Origin: CBDANO01 sp965197665
GTDB taxonomy: Bacteria; Chloroflexota; Dehalococcoidia; Lucifugimonadales; UBA3495
DNA length: 64,000 nt
NCBI GenBank assembly: GCA_965197665.1
Contig: CBDANO010000004.1
Span: 186,001-250,000, forward strand
Reading direction: 5' to 3'
Shown: in pieces, positions 1-7,923 of the stretch
How positions within the stretch are numbered: the stretch's first letter is position 1
Layout: each line of letters begins with the position of its first letter
The notes under the pieces: model-generated
The model's input: the letters and a program-made list of their open reading frames with translations, nothing else
Told to the model about the DNA's origin: nothing
The model's database searches: none
Position numbers and translations under genes: made by a program

Positions 1-377
1 CCCGACGAGTCCTCCACGATCTCGGCTATGCCCTGCTCTCTAGCGACGGATATCATGACGGCGGCCCCCCGGTCCTTGAAGGACCCCGTCGGGTTGAGAA
101 ATTCCAACTTGCCGTGCAGGCGGCTGAGGCCAAGAAGCTCTCCCGTCGCCGCCATCTCCACGCAGGGGGTGTTCCCCTCGCCCAAGGATACGAGTCCGTT
201 GGGGTGGTGAAGGGGCAGGGGGATGGGCGGGCCGGTCCAACCCGGCGGCTGCGGGCCTACCGACGGGCCGCGGTACTCCACGTCCAGAGGAGAACCGCAA
301 GCCCGGCATTGAAGGACTGACATGCCGTGGCCGTGGGCCGCTCCGCACTGGGAGCATATCAAGACGGCGTGGGACAC
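1..377 (-). CDS. thrC: Threonine synthase, N-terminal part (runs off the left edge)
   Basis: PLP-dependent threonine synthase, which converts O-phosphohomoserine to threonine. The first 125 codons are visible and the 3' end lies outside the window. Seen: a GTG start at 377 follows AGGAGGTGAGACC; a zinc ribbon has Cys pairs near residues 8/11 and 26/29; the active-site stretch NPTGSFKDRGAA carries the PLP lysine, followed by EDSSG at the edge. It is divergent from a second threonine-synthase-like gene at 653. The two differ in the PLP motif (SFKDRG here, SFKARG there), so they are paralogues and not a recent duplicate. The specific substrate is inferred from the family. Confidence 0.85.
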   Translation of the reverse strand, partial: MSHAVLICSQCGAAHGHGMSVLQCRACGSPLDVEYRGPSVGPQPPGWTGPPIPLPLHHPNGLVSLGEGNTPCVEMAATGELLGLSRLHGKLEFLNPTGSFKDRGAAVMISVAREQGIAEIVEDSS

Positions 378-652
378 CGGTCTCACCTCCTAATAGCCGG
401 TTGAAAGGCTAAATGCTTGGACACAGTGAGGATCTGCCCACGTCCGGCGCAGCGGATACCCACGGGCCATAAGACCCTCTCTCCCCGCCGGCCGGCCGTG
501 CCAAGGCAACACTTGGCGCAAGATTGGCTTGGCGGTTATTCTAACGTTTATTCTATACGGTAACCGCGGACCTTTGGACAGCCGGCGGGCTAAATAACAT
601 CCATACCTGGCGTAAACCTCCCATAGACCGAAAACGGAAGGGGGTTCGAACT
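378..652. promoter_or_regulatory. Divergent intergenic region between two thrC paralogues
   Basis: This 275-bp spacer must hold promoters for both threonine synthase genes. The AT-richest part (about 529-560) contains TTGGCGGTTATT and two near-direct copies of TTATTCTA/TTTATTCTA about 12 bp apart, which could be a regulator site or overlapping promoter elements. No consensus -35/-10 pair is clear. I see no T-box or leader peptide. Confidence 0.3.
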
Positions 653-1858
653 ATGTCCAGCTATCTAGACCGTCTTGAGTGCACCACCTGCGGCGAAGCT
701 TACTCCGCGGACCGGCTGTGGAACGTTAGCCCTTGCTGCGGGAAGGTGCTCTTTGCCCGGTACGACCTGGCAAGCTTGAGAAGAGACCTGGACCGCGATT
801 CCTTGCGGAGCCGACCGGCCGATATGTGGAGGTTCGAGGAACTGCTTCCCGTCCGGGACCCGGAGTCCCGGATTGCTCTTGGCGAGGGCGGCACGCCCCT
901 GCTCCCCGCCGGAGGACTGGGCGGGGCCCTGGGTCTCAATCATCTGTTCGTCAAGGAAGAGGGGTTGAATCCCACCGGATCATTCAAGGCCCGGGGAATC
1001 GCCGCCGCCGTATCCAAGGCCGTTGAACTCGGCGCCGGCGGGTTTACTATGCCTTCGGCGGGGAACGCGGCCGGCGCCGCCGCGGTCTACTGCGCCCGGG
1101 CCGGAGCGCCGCTCCAAGTATTCATGCCCAAAGACGCGCCGGAAGCCAACAAGAAGGAGTGCCTGGCGGCGGGGGCCCAGGTGACGTTGGTGGACGGCCT
1201 GATAAGCGACGCCGGACGCATTTCGGCCGCCGTCGCCAAGGAGCAAGGCTTGTTCGACCTTTCGACTTTGAAGGAACCCTACCGCGCCGAAGGCAAGAAG
1301 ACGATGGGTCTGGAAATAGCCATGCAACTCGGCTGGCGGATGCCCGGCGTAATCGTGTACCCAACCGGCGGAGGCACCGGCATCATCGGTATGTACAAAG
1401 GGTTCCAAGAACTGCTGGAACTGGGTTGGGTTGAAGGCAAGCTGCCCAAGTTCGTCGCGGTCCAGCCCACCGGGTGCCAGCCCATCGTGAAGGCTTTCGG
1501 GGAAGGGGCGCCCCAAGCCGAACCTTGGATTGACGCCGCAACGATTGCCGACGGCCTGCGGGTCCCATCCCCCTTTGCGGACTACTTGATTCTCAAGGCG
1601 ATTCTGGAGACCGGCGGCACCGCGCTGGCGGTGGAAGACTCGGCCATGATCGACGGGGTGTACGAACTGGGGGCCTCCGAGGGAATCATCGCTTGTCCGG
1701 AAGGCGCCGCCACCTTGGCCGGGTTGAAGCGACTGGTGGTAGAGGGCTTCGTCGACTCCGACGAGACCATCGTCCTGATGAATACCGGTTCCGGCTACAA
1801 GTACATGCACCTGCTGGAGGAGGGCATCACCAACGTGGTAGCCCGTCCTTCCGGCTAG
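653..1858 (+). CDS. thrC: Threonine synthase-like PLP enzyme
   Basis: 401-aa fold-type II PLP enzyme, most like threonine synthase. Seen: an N-terminal zinc-ribbon-like segment (CTTCGEAY ... SPCCGK, residues 10-30); the GEGGTPL segment; the PLP lysine in NPTGSFKARG (about residue 108); the asparagine loop PSAGNAAGA; and the phosphate-binding glycine loop PTGGGTGIIGMYKG (about residue 238). The ATG at 653 lies 7-8 nt after an AAGGGGG ribosome-binding site. It lies back-to-back with another threonine synthase, so one of the pair may serve a different substrate or a different regulatory condition. Its stop codon shares the palindrome CTAG with the stop of the convergent small ORF. Confidence 0.88.
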   Translation: MSSYLDRLECTTCGEAYSADRLWNVSPCCGKVLFARYDLASLRRDLDRDSLRSRPADMWRFEELLPVRDPESRIALGEGGTPLLPAGGLGGALGLNHLFVKEEGLNPTGSFKARGIAAAVSKAVELGAGGFTMPSAGNAAGAAAVYCARAGAPLQVFMPKDAPEANKKECLAAGAQVTLVDGLISDAGRISAAVAKEQGLFDLSTLKEPYRAEGKKTMGLEIAMQLGWRMPGVIVYPTGGGTGIIGMYKGFQELLELGWVEGKLPKFVAVQPTGCQPIVKAFGEGAPQAEPWIDAATIADGLRVPSPFADYLILKAILETGGTALAVEDSAMIDGVYELGASEGIIACPEGAATLAGLKRLVVEGFVDSDETIVLMNTGSGYKYMHLLEEGITNVVARPSG

Positions 1859-2175
1859 CGCCCGGCCGAGGCGTCTAGGCCGACCTCAGCGGTAGCCCTT
1901 GAGGGCAGCCAACTCTTTGCCTTAGCCCACGCTACCTCAGGCTCCACGCCTCCGTGCCAACACCAGAACCGGCCCCCGGCGGTTCGTAGGTAGTCCGGCC
2001 CTTCTTCTTCCAGACCCGACCGGATAATTGCCGCAATTAATTGGGTATATTCCGAAGCGCCTTCCCGGATGCTTGGGGGCAGACGCTCGGGATATAAGTC
2101 CCTTGAGTGAGGCCGGACTCTCCGGACTCTATTGAGGGTTAGGGTAGATTCTGGACCGCGGCTTGTTTGTACCAT
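1855..2175 (-). CDS. Small uncharacterised protein, 106 aa
   Basis: Possible small gene with no function I can name. The C-terminal two-thirds looks protein-like: it is acidic and helical with a Trp/Cys cluster (GGRFWCWHGGVEPEVAW). I recall this style from small hypothetical proteins in Chloroflexota, but cannot verify that here. The N-terminal 35 residues are basic and look less real. The ATG at 2175 is preceded by a perfect 17-bp tandem duplication, so its GAGGG ribosome-binding-like sequence is present twice. It is convergent with the threonine synthase and ends inside that gene's stop codon. Confidence 0.42.
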   Translation of the reverse strand: MVQTSRGPESTLTLNRVRRVRPHSRDLYPERLPPSIREGASEYTQLIAAIIRSGLEEEGPDYLRTAGGRFWCWHGGVEPEVAWAKAKSWLPSRATAEVGLDASAGR

Positions 2176-2209
2176 TATTCTCGACCCTCAGGTATTCTCG
2201 ACCCTCAGG
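2176..2209. repeat. 17-bp perfect tandem duplication
   Basis: The unit TATTCTCGACCCTCAGG occurs at 2176-2192 and 2193-2209 without a mismatch. On the minus strand each copy carries GAGGG, a Shine-Dalgarno-like core, immediately before the start codon of the 106-aa ORF. Two other perfect 17-bp tandem pairs lie at 5347 and 22796. Confidence 0.9.
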
Positions 2210-2305
2210 CTGCTATTAGCTCCCGCCCCCCTTAGCTGAAGAAGTCTGATGGAAGCTAACATGCGTCCCAACCCGAAGTACAGGCGGCTTATCCACACGT
2301 GCGGG

Positions 2306-2352
2306 TTAGTGGCATAATATGCGCATGATCAGGTATAATTGCACATTAGTGC
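2306..2352 (+). promoter_or_regulatory. Probable promoter/operator of the SorC-type regulator
   Basis: A consensus -10 TATAAT lies at 2334-2339, 14 bp before the start codon at 2353. The start codon is flanked by the dyad GCACATTAGTGC (2341-2352), with GCAC/GTGC arms. TGCGCATGATCA just upstream is another partly symmetric element. No good -35 is seen at 17 bp. SorC-family regulators commonly repress or activate their own promoters, so the dyad is a candidate operator. Confidence 0.4.
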
Positions 2353-3387
2353 ATGACCTCTCACCCCGGGAGCGAGCGCCGGATGACGAACGACCGCGGC
2401 CGCCGGCAAATGCCCGACGTTGAGTTGGCCCTCCGGTACCATGAGTTGGGCCAAAGCGTCGACGATTTGGCCGCAACCCTGGGGGTCGATCAATCGACCG
2501 TCAGGAGGCGGCTGAGCCAAGCTAAGAAAGAGGGCCTGGTCCGGACCTTGGTGGTGCCGCCCCTGGACTATGCGGAGCTAACGAGGCTGGAGCAGGACGT
2601 GCGGTACAAATATGACCTTGAAGACGTAACGGTCGTGGTGGGCAGAGAAGACATCCTGGACATGGAAAAAGAGAACGCGCCAAAGGAGGCGCTGGTCCTG
2701 ATGATAGCCCAAGCCGCCGCCAGGTACTTGGAAGAGCGCCTCACCAATCGCGATATCCTGCTGGTCCCTTGGGGGCGGATGTCAAACTACATAGCCCGGC
2801 AGTTGCGGCCTTCCCGACAGTTGCCCGGTGTGACGGTGATGCCGATGGTCGGCGTGTTGGCGTTGGAGTATAACCCCTTCGACGCCAATATCTTGGCCGC
2901 TTCTATCGCTGCGAAACTCGGCGGGCGCTCACTTCTGTTGCCGGCGCCCGCCATCGTAGACCGGAAGCTGGGCAGCACCATTGAGGCCCTGCCTTTGGTC
3001 CGGCGGGTCAAAGCTCTGTACGAAGAAGCCACTGCGGCCATCGTCCCGTTGGCGTCCTTGGATCCGGAGGGTTCCAGTGTCGTCCGCATGGGCTTGCGAA
3101 GCGGCGATGTTGTGCGGGGGTTGGCGGAGCGCGGGGCCGTGGGGGAAATCGCGTCCCATTGGTGGTTCGACCGGTACGGCCGGATTGTGGAGGAAGCGGA
3201 GCATCACGCCATTGGCTTGGGCCTAGATGGACTGTCCCGCATGGCGGCCCGCCGGGCCAAGGTAATAGCGGTGGTCGGGGCCAGCAGAGACCGGATTCCG
3301 CCCCTCAAAGTGGCCCTGGAGCGGGGCCTCGTCAACACTTTGATAACGGACCACGTCACCGCAAAGGAGTTGGCCAGCGGGTACTAG
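2353..3387 (+). CDS. SorC/DeoR-type sugar-binding transcriptional regulator
   Basis: 344-aa DNA-binding regulator of the SorC family. Residues about 25-65 form a helix-turn-helix (HELGQSVDDLAATLGVDQSTVRRRLSQ region). Residues about 90-344 form the NagB-like sugar-phosphate effector domain (LLVPWGRMSNYIARQL; MVGVLALEYNPFDANILA; GLRSGDVVRGLAERGAVGEI; VIAVVGASRDRIPPLKVALE). Such proteins sense phosphorylated sugars and control catabolic operons, but no sugar operon lies beside this gene, so the target is unknown. Internal ATGs at 2383 and 2410 are alternative starts, and the longest form has a weak ribosome-binding site. It is convergent with the oxidoreductase at 3596. Confidence 0.85.
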   Translation: MTSHPGSERRMTNDRGRRQMPDVELALRYHELGQSVDDLAATLGVDQSTVRRRLSQAKKEGLVRTLVVPPLDYAELTRLEQDVRYKYDLEDVTVVVGREDILDMEKENAPKEALVLMIAQAAARYLEERLTNRDILLVPWGRMSNYIARQLRPSRQLPGVTVMPMVGVLALEYNPFDANILAASIAAKLGGRSLLLPAPAIVDRKLGSTIEALPLVRRVKALYEEATAAIVPLASLDPEGSSVVRMGLRSGDVVRGLAERGAVGEIASHWWFDRYGRIVEEAEHHAIGLGLDGLSRMAARRAKVIAVVGASRDRIPPLKVALERGLVNTLITDHVTAKELASGY

Positions 3388-3529
3388 CCGCTTCCCTTGA
3401 CCCTGGTTCCAGCCGCCCCGGGCTTGGCCTCCGCGTCGTGTACTTCATGCGCCCGGACCCCAGGGCTATCGCATTAGAAAAATTGGCGGTTATTTTGCTA
3501 TCTATGGCCCGCGTCTTACCATACCGTAG

Positions 3530-3550
3530 GGGCGGGTTTGAAACCCGCCC
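3530..3550. repeat. Perfect 21-nt palindrome (GC-rich REP-like element or terminator stem)
   Basis: GGGCGGGTTT, then one G, then AAACCCGCCC forms perfect inverted repeats. It sits in the 208-bp gap between two convergent genes, where it could act as a bidirectional terminator or be one copy of a dispersed palindromic repeat. I see no second copy in this window, and no T-run follows. Confidence 0.6.
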
Positions 3551-3595
3551 ACCTTTGGTTGGAAGGTTGTTTTCCGTTAACTTCCCGGGTCCCGC

Positions 3596-4519
3596 CTACA
3601 GCTTGCCGATGAGACTCTTTAGCAGCGCATGAGTGCGTTCGACGGACGCGGACCCCTCGTCAACCGAGAAAACAGACGCAAGCAGGTCGGTTGCGCCCGC
3701 GTCGGCCAACCGGCGGAGCTGCCCCTCGACTGCCGCTTCGTTGCCGACGATTGCCAGGTCCGCCGGCCCGCCGACGCCCTCGATCTCCAGCATCCGTTGA
3801 TAGCTTGGCAAAACGTCGTAGCTCCGAAACAGCCGCCCGGCCCGGTCTCGCGCCCCATCCGGGTTGTCGGTAACGGCGACGGCGACGCCAACGCACACCC
3901 GGGGCTTGGGGCGACCCGCGGCATCGGCGGCGCTGTTGAGGTGCGGTCCCACGTGAGTCTCCACGGTCCTGGGGCCGGTCATCCATACGATGACCCCGTC
4001 TCCCAATTCTCCGGCTATGGCGAGCATCCTAGGACCGAGGGCGGACACCAGCACCGGGCAAGGCATTGCGTCAGGCACTTGAAGGGCCGTGTTTACTCGG
4101 AACTCCTTACCAACGAAGTTTACCCCCTCATCGTTCAAGAGGGGACGCAGCACCGAGAGATACTCCCTCATGTGGCTGGCGGGTTTATCGTAAGAAAGCC
4201 CCAGCCAGTCCTCGGTGGTGGACTTATGGGAAACGCCAACCCCCAGGGTCAGCCTGCCGCCGGTCGCCGCCTGGGTAGTCAAGGCTTGCTGGGCCAGCAC
4301 CACGGGATGGCGAGGGAAAGTTGGCACCACGGCGGTCCCTAACTCAATGCGCCTCGTCCTTTCCCCCGCGATGGCGATGACGGTCAACACGTCCGCCCCG
4401 AAGACTTGAGGAAACCAAAAACTGTCAAAGCCGTCGGCTTCGGCGTCTTCCGCCCTCCGCACGTGATCGGAGAGCCTCGGCAAAATATCCCTCAAGCCCA
4501 AGAATATGCCTATACGCAT
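3596..4519 (-). CDS. LLM-class F420-dependent oxidoreductase
   Basis: 307-aa luciferase-like monooxygenase-fold oxidoreductase (TIM barrel), probably using coenzyme F420 or FMN. Seen: the N-terminal MRIGIFLGLRD; FWFPQVFGADVLTVIAIAG; the LGTAVVPTFPRHPVVLAQQA strand typical of the family; GGRLTLGVGVSHK; and a glycine-rich VSALGPRMLAIAGELGDGVIVWMTGP. The ATG at 4519 follows GTAGAGGCAAG. The order and motifs fit the F420-dependent branch rather than bacterial luciferase, but the substrate cannot be told. The gene stands alone on the minus strand, convergent with the SorC regulator. Confidence 0.85.
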   Translation of the reverse strand: MRIGIFLGLRDILPRLSDHVRRAEDAEADGFDSFWFPQVFGADVLTVIAIAGERTRRIELGTAVVPTFPRHPVVLAQQALTTQAATGGRLTLGVGVSHKSTTEDWLGLSYDKPASHMREYLSVLRPLLNDEGVNFVGKEFRVNTALQVPDAMPCPVLVSALGPRMLAIAGELGDGVIVWMTGPRTVETHVGPHLNSAADAAGRPKPRVCVGVAVAVTDNPDGARDRAGRLFRSYDVLPSYQRMLEIEGVGGPADLAIVGNEAAVEGQLRRLADAGATDLLASVFSVDEGSASVERTHALLKSLIGKL

Positions 4520-4758
4520 CTTGCCTCTACTACCTTTTTCATCGTCGTCGCCGGGCCGGGTATCCGGCCAAGGGCCCGGTTGGTGTCGACCGCCGGGCGC
4601 AGTTCCACATAGATACTACCTCAATTTGCGAAGAAGGAGGAAGGGTACCGGTTGCCGCCCGCCGCCGGCAGCGGCTTCCGTCTACGTGATCAGGCTTAAG
4701 AATCGGTCCCTTTGTTTGCAAATCGAGCATTATCGAAGGATAAACCCGACGTGGGATG

Positions 4759-4977
4759 CTAATTCAAATGGACCTGCGTTTCCAAGGCCTTAGCTAACGC
4801 GCCCAAGGACTTGATCTCCTCTTGACAGTCCTCCAAGGAGTTGCAATTCCCCAGGAAGCACGCCACAGTGTCACCAACTCTGAACAAAGAGTAAACACCG
4901 TCGCATAGATAGACTTTGGCTGACACCGGACCTACTCTTTCCGTGTATATCGGGACCTCCGTCAGTTCCACCCACAT
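4759..4977 (-). CDS. Small uncharacterised protein, 72 aa
   Basis: A 72-aa ORF with a strong ribosome-binding site (GGGAGGAGAGCAG before the ATG at 4977) and protein-like composition. It has a beta-rich first half with WVELTEVPIY, a central GDTVACFLGNC, and a helical acidic C-terminus. There are four Cys but no recognised metal motif. It lies 96 bp downstream of the Lrp/AsnC effector-domain gene on the same strand and may be co-transcribed with it. I do not recognise the family. Confidence 0.6.
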   Translation of the reverse strand: MWVELTEVPIYTERVGPVSAKVYLCDGVYSLFRVGDTVACFLGNCNSLEDCQEEIKSLGALAKALETQVHLN

Positions 4978-5073
4978 CTGCTCTCCTCCCGTTGGGCAAT
5001 ACTAGCCCGGCGCTAATGAAGCTGTTTTTCAGCGCTGCGGAGCATCCTCAGTGCCTGATGGCGTCTCCCGAAC

Positions 5074-5301
5074 TTAAAGGCAAACGCAGGTCGCCGTGTT
5101 GGTGATCCCGTGGATGGGGCGGATTTTATGGCGCAGTATGCCTGTAAGGTCTTCGTGGGTGTCCGCCTCCAGGTCGACAACCAAGTCGTACGACCCCAGT
5201 ACCTCGTGGACTGCCGCTCCGGAGATGCTTTGCAGTTGCTCAACAACCGCCCTGGTCCTCGCCGGATCGACGTTTATCAATATATAAGCGTTGACTGCCA
5301 T
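5074..5301 (-). CDS. Stand-alone Lrp/AsnC ligand-binding (RAM) domain protein
   Basis: 75-aa protein equal to the C-terminal effector domain of Lrp/AsnC regulators, without any helix-turn-helix. The segment MAVNAYILINVDPARTRAVV and the GSYDLVVDLEADTHEDL strand-helix match the alpha-beta sandwich that binds amino acids and oligomerises. The ATG at 5301 follows AGGAAAGG. Stand-alone RAM proteins are known in bacteria and archaea and may sense amino acids or bind other regulators. The small gene at 4759 is its likely operon partner. Confidence 0.85.
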   Translation of the reverse strand: MAVNAYILINVDPARTRAVVEQLQSISGAAVHEVLGSYDLVVDLEADTHEDLTGILRHKIRPIHGITNTATCVCL

Positions 5302-5346
5302 CTTCGTAACCTTTCCTGCTTAGTTAACCTCGTGTTCAGGTTCATT

Positions 5347-5380
5347 GAACCGCTAGTTTCCGGGAACCGCTAGTTTCCGG
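5347..5380. repeat. 17-bp perfect tandem duplication
   Basis: The unit GAACCGCTAGTTTCCGG occurs at 5347-5363 and 5364-5380 without a mismatch, 46 bp upstream of the start of the stand-alone Lrp/AsnC gene (minus strand). It is the second of three 17-bp tandem pairs in the window. Confidence 0.9.
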
Positions 5381-5809
5381 CGATGGCGGGCCGGCCAAGT
5401 CCGAGTATTGGCATGTCATGCGGCCAACCCCGCCGTTAACCTCGGCTTGAGGCAACTCCGCTCCGGGGCGCCTCCCAAGGGTGTCAAGGCGCTGTCATAG
5501 CGCCCGCCCGGAATACTCGCGATAGCTTGATAGACTATCACATGCCGGACCGCCGCCTTGCATTGACGCGGCGCCGGCAACGAAGGCAAACATCACGTCG
5601 ATGGTCGCCGGGAGGATAAGTGAGAATGGATGCTCGGCGACCCGCCCTTTGATAACTTGCATAACAATTTGAGGTTAAGTCATGTGACTATATTTGTCAA
5701 TATAGTGCGATGTATCACATATTTTCGTAATGAATTCGTTATTGTGATGCACTTCACAATTTATAGAGACGATATGAATATGATTATCGTCAATGCCAGC
5801 CGCCTGGAA

Positions 5810-5890
5810 ATAGGACTGCCAGCACAACAACGTCTTCGTCCGACGTGTCCCGTCTTTAATGAGAGAAATCGAGGGTGGGGCAACCCTTGC
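5810..5890. repeat. Dispersed repeat, copy A
   Basis: This block aligns with 10355-10435. Shared elements in the same order are GCC(A/G)GCACAACAACGTC, CCCGTC(T/C)T(T/C)AA and GAGAGAAAT followed by a GTGG-like sequence, with a length difference between them. On the minus strand both copies encode a similar short peptide (SISL-DG...TLLC). The element could therefore be a decayed coding fragment or a structured noncoding repeat. Confidence 0.55.
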
Positions 5891-5990
5891 CTTATGTCTG
5901 GACAGGCGAAAAGGAACTTGCACACAGGGTTAGTTACCTGTTGGTAAATAAGAAGTAAGCTTGGAGAATCGGCGTCCTACTTCGATTTTC

Positions 5991-6019
5991 TTGACAGATT
6001 CGGAGAAGGCCAACAAAAT
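5991..6019 (+). promoter_or_regulatory. Candidate promoter of the histidine kinase operon
   Basis: A perfect -35 TTGACA (5991-5996) is followed 17 bp later by CAAAAT (6014-6019), a weak -10 matching four of six positions. It lies about 75 bp upstream of the kinase start codon at 6092. Confidence 0.4.
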
Positions 6020-6091
6020 TACAGGACTAATCAGTTCACTTGATGTATTGTCTCACCGGAGACCAGCGATGGAGCACTCACGGAGTACTCA

Positions 6092-7286
6092 ATGAAGGAC
6101 GAAGACAAAACAAGCGAGCAACTGATTCGTGAACTGTCCTCGTTGCGCCGCCGTATACATGCGTTGGAAGGCGGTCCGTCCGGTACCGGCGGCCTAGCGG
6201 AGCAAGCCGCCCGCCTCCGGCCCATGTTGGATGACCTGCCCATCGGATTCGCCGTATTCAGCCGGGACATGACCGTGCTGTGGATAAACCAAGCTCTGGC
6301 GGCAATGTTCCACACTTCGCCCGAGCAAGTGATAGGCAGAGAGGTTTTCGACGTATGGCCCCAAGCTCACGAACTGACCCACATATACGACAGCGTGCTC
6401 CAGGGAGAAGCAATCGATTTTCCTAGTCTAAGAAGGCAATACCCTGGTGAAGAGCGCTATTTTCAGCTCCATTACCGGCCCCTCAGCGACAATTCCGGGG
6501 GCGTAGCCGGGTTGCTGCTGGTTGCTAACGACATCACCCAACGAAAGCGGGCGGAAGACACGGTGCAGGAGCGCTCGGAGGAACTGGCGCGCTCCAACGC
6601 CGAGCTGGAGCAGTTTGCTTACGTAGCTTCCCATGACTTGCAAGAGCCCCTGCGCATGGTCTCCAGCTTCGTGGAGTTCCTGGCTGCTGACTACAAAGGG
6701 AAATTGGATGAACAATCGGACCGATACATCGACTATATCCTAGACGGCACCAGCCGAATGAAGGCGTTAATCGACGATCTCCTCAGGTACTCGCGAGTGG
6801 GCGCCGAAATGAAGGAACCGGTACCCACGGATTGCAACAACGTGGTCGACGTGGTGGTTGGCGACCTGAAGAACGTTATCAAAGAAAACGGGGCCAAAGT
6901 GACCCGTGGCTCCCTACCCGTGGTATACGGAGACGATAGCCAGTTCGCCCAGCTATTCCAAAACCTGGTCAGCAACGGTATCAAGTTCTGCGGGGAGAAG
7001 CCGCCGCTGGTGCACGTGGGGGCCCGAGAAGAGGGAGGGACACTGGATATTCCAAGTCCGGGACCATGGTATTGGCATTGAGCCCAGGCACTTCGACAGC
7101 ATCTTTCAAATGTTCCAACGGCTCCACCACAGGACGGACTACCCCGGGACCGGCATCGGGCTTGCTATGTGCAAGAAAATCGTGGAGGGCCATGGCGGCC
7201 GCCTTTGGGTGGAGTCGGAGTTGGGCAAAGGCTCGACGTTCTTCTTCAGTTTGCCCAAGGTCCCTGCAAGAAACGATCCATACTAA
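6092..7286 (+). pseudogene. PAS sensor histidine kinase, frameshifted (one extra G in a GGG run)
   Basis: Soluble hybrid-free histidine kinase of the phytochrome-like class, about 397 aa when repaired. Domains: PAS (about 45-150, GFAVFSRDMTVLWINQALA), coiled linker, DHp with phospho-acceptor H181 in ASHDLQEPLR, and a HATPase with an N-box-like NLVSNGIKF. The first frame then ends at 7081, while the rest of the ATPase (DHGIGIEP, FQMFQRLH, PGTGIGLAMCKKIVEGHGG) continues in the +1 frame to 7286. Dropping one G from 7037-7039 restores a continuous EEGGHWIFQVRDHG. No transmembrane segment is seen, so it is cytosolic. The intact response regulator downstream suggests a sequencing error or a recent, possibly reversible, lesion. 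Confidence 0.85.
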
Positions 7287-7366
7287 CTCCGGCCTGATTC
7301 CGGACGCGGCGCCGCAACCCGAATAGTCGATCAACCAAATATCTTGTAAATGAGGAGGTAAACCTG

Positions 7367-7876
7367 ATGACGCTCGAGTCCGCGACACCGATGGAAATCC
7401 TTTTAGTCGAAGACAACCCCGGAGACGCCGAAATTACCAAGAGGGTGGTGCAAGACTCGAAGTTGGCCGCGAACATCGCTCTCGCCGAGGACGGAGAAGT
7501 CGCCATGGCTTATCTCCGCAAGGATGGAGAGCACTCCGATGCGCCTCGGCCCGATTTGATTATCCTCGACCTGAAAATGCCCAATAAAGATGGCTACGAA
7601 GTCCTGGCGGACATGCGACAGGATAACGATCTTAAGGGCATCTCCGTTATGATCCTCACCTCGGCCCAGTCCGACCGCGACCGTCTCTTCGATCTGGGCC
7701 TCCCCCCGGGTAACTTCTCGGCTAAGCCCCTCGAGCCCGCGGTCCTCGCCAGGGTGGTGGAGCGATTGAAATCCGCGCCTCCCCAGGCCCAAGAGACACC
7801 GGCCCAACCGGCTCCCGAACCGGCCCAGCCCGCGGCGCGGGCCAAGAAGTGGTGGTGGCCGTTCGGGAATCGGTGA
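7367..7876 (+). CDS. Rcp1-like response regulator (receiver only) with Pro/Ala tail
   Basis: 169-aa single-domain receiver of the Rcp1 type that partners phytochrome-like kinases. Seen: the acidic pocket VEDNPGD; phospho-acceptor D68 in IILDLKMPNKDGYEV; the Thr in ILTSAQ; and the Lys in FSAKPLEP. After the receiver comes a Pro/Ala-rich linker and a hydrophobic-basic end, AKKWWWPFGNR, which could touch a membrane or a partner. The ATG at 7367 follows GAGGAGGTAAACCTG. It is 80 bp after the kinase and probably co-transcribed. No DNA-binding output domain is present. Confidence 0.88.
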   Translation: MTLESATPMEILLVEDNPGDAEITKRVVQDSKLAANIALAEDGEVAMAYLRKDGEHSDAPRPDLIILDLKMPNKDGYEVLADMRQDNDLKGISVMILTSAQSDRDRLFDLGLPPGNFSAKPLEPAVLARVVERLKSAPPQAQETPAQPAPEPAQPAARAKKWWWPFGNR

Positions 7877-7923
7877 GCTTCCGCCTACTCCATAACCTCA
7901 TCACCTTCTAAGCGTGGTCTAAG

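Larger units (their letters stand above)
5302..6091. other. 790-bp intergenic region with repeat and AT-rich island
   Basis: I find no convincing gene here. Contents in order: a 17-bp tandem duplication (5347-5380); ordinary GC-rich sequence to about 5635; a markedly AT-rich block (about 5640-5790) with several dyads such as AGTCATGTGACT; a degenerate copy (about 5810-5890) of an element also found near 10360-10435; and a candidate promoter for the histidine kinase (5991-6019). Short ORFs across the AT-rich block look like chance. Confidence 0.6.

Noticed and set aside
641..657. tRNA T-loop-like GGTTCGAAC before the second thrC gene
   Set aside because: The flanking bases cannot pair to make a T-arm, and no acceptor or anticodon arm is found.
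5630..5947. Plus-strand frame of 105 codons across the AT-rich island
   Set aside because: Composition changes abruptly within it, there is no motif, and the ribosome-binding site is poor. It is treated as noncoding.
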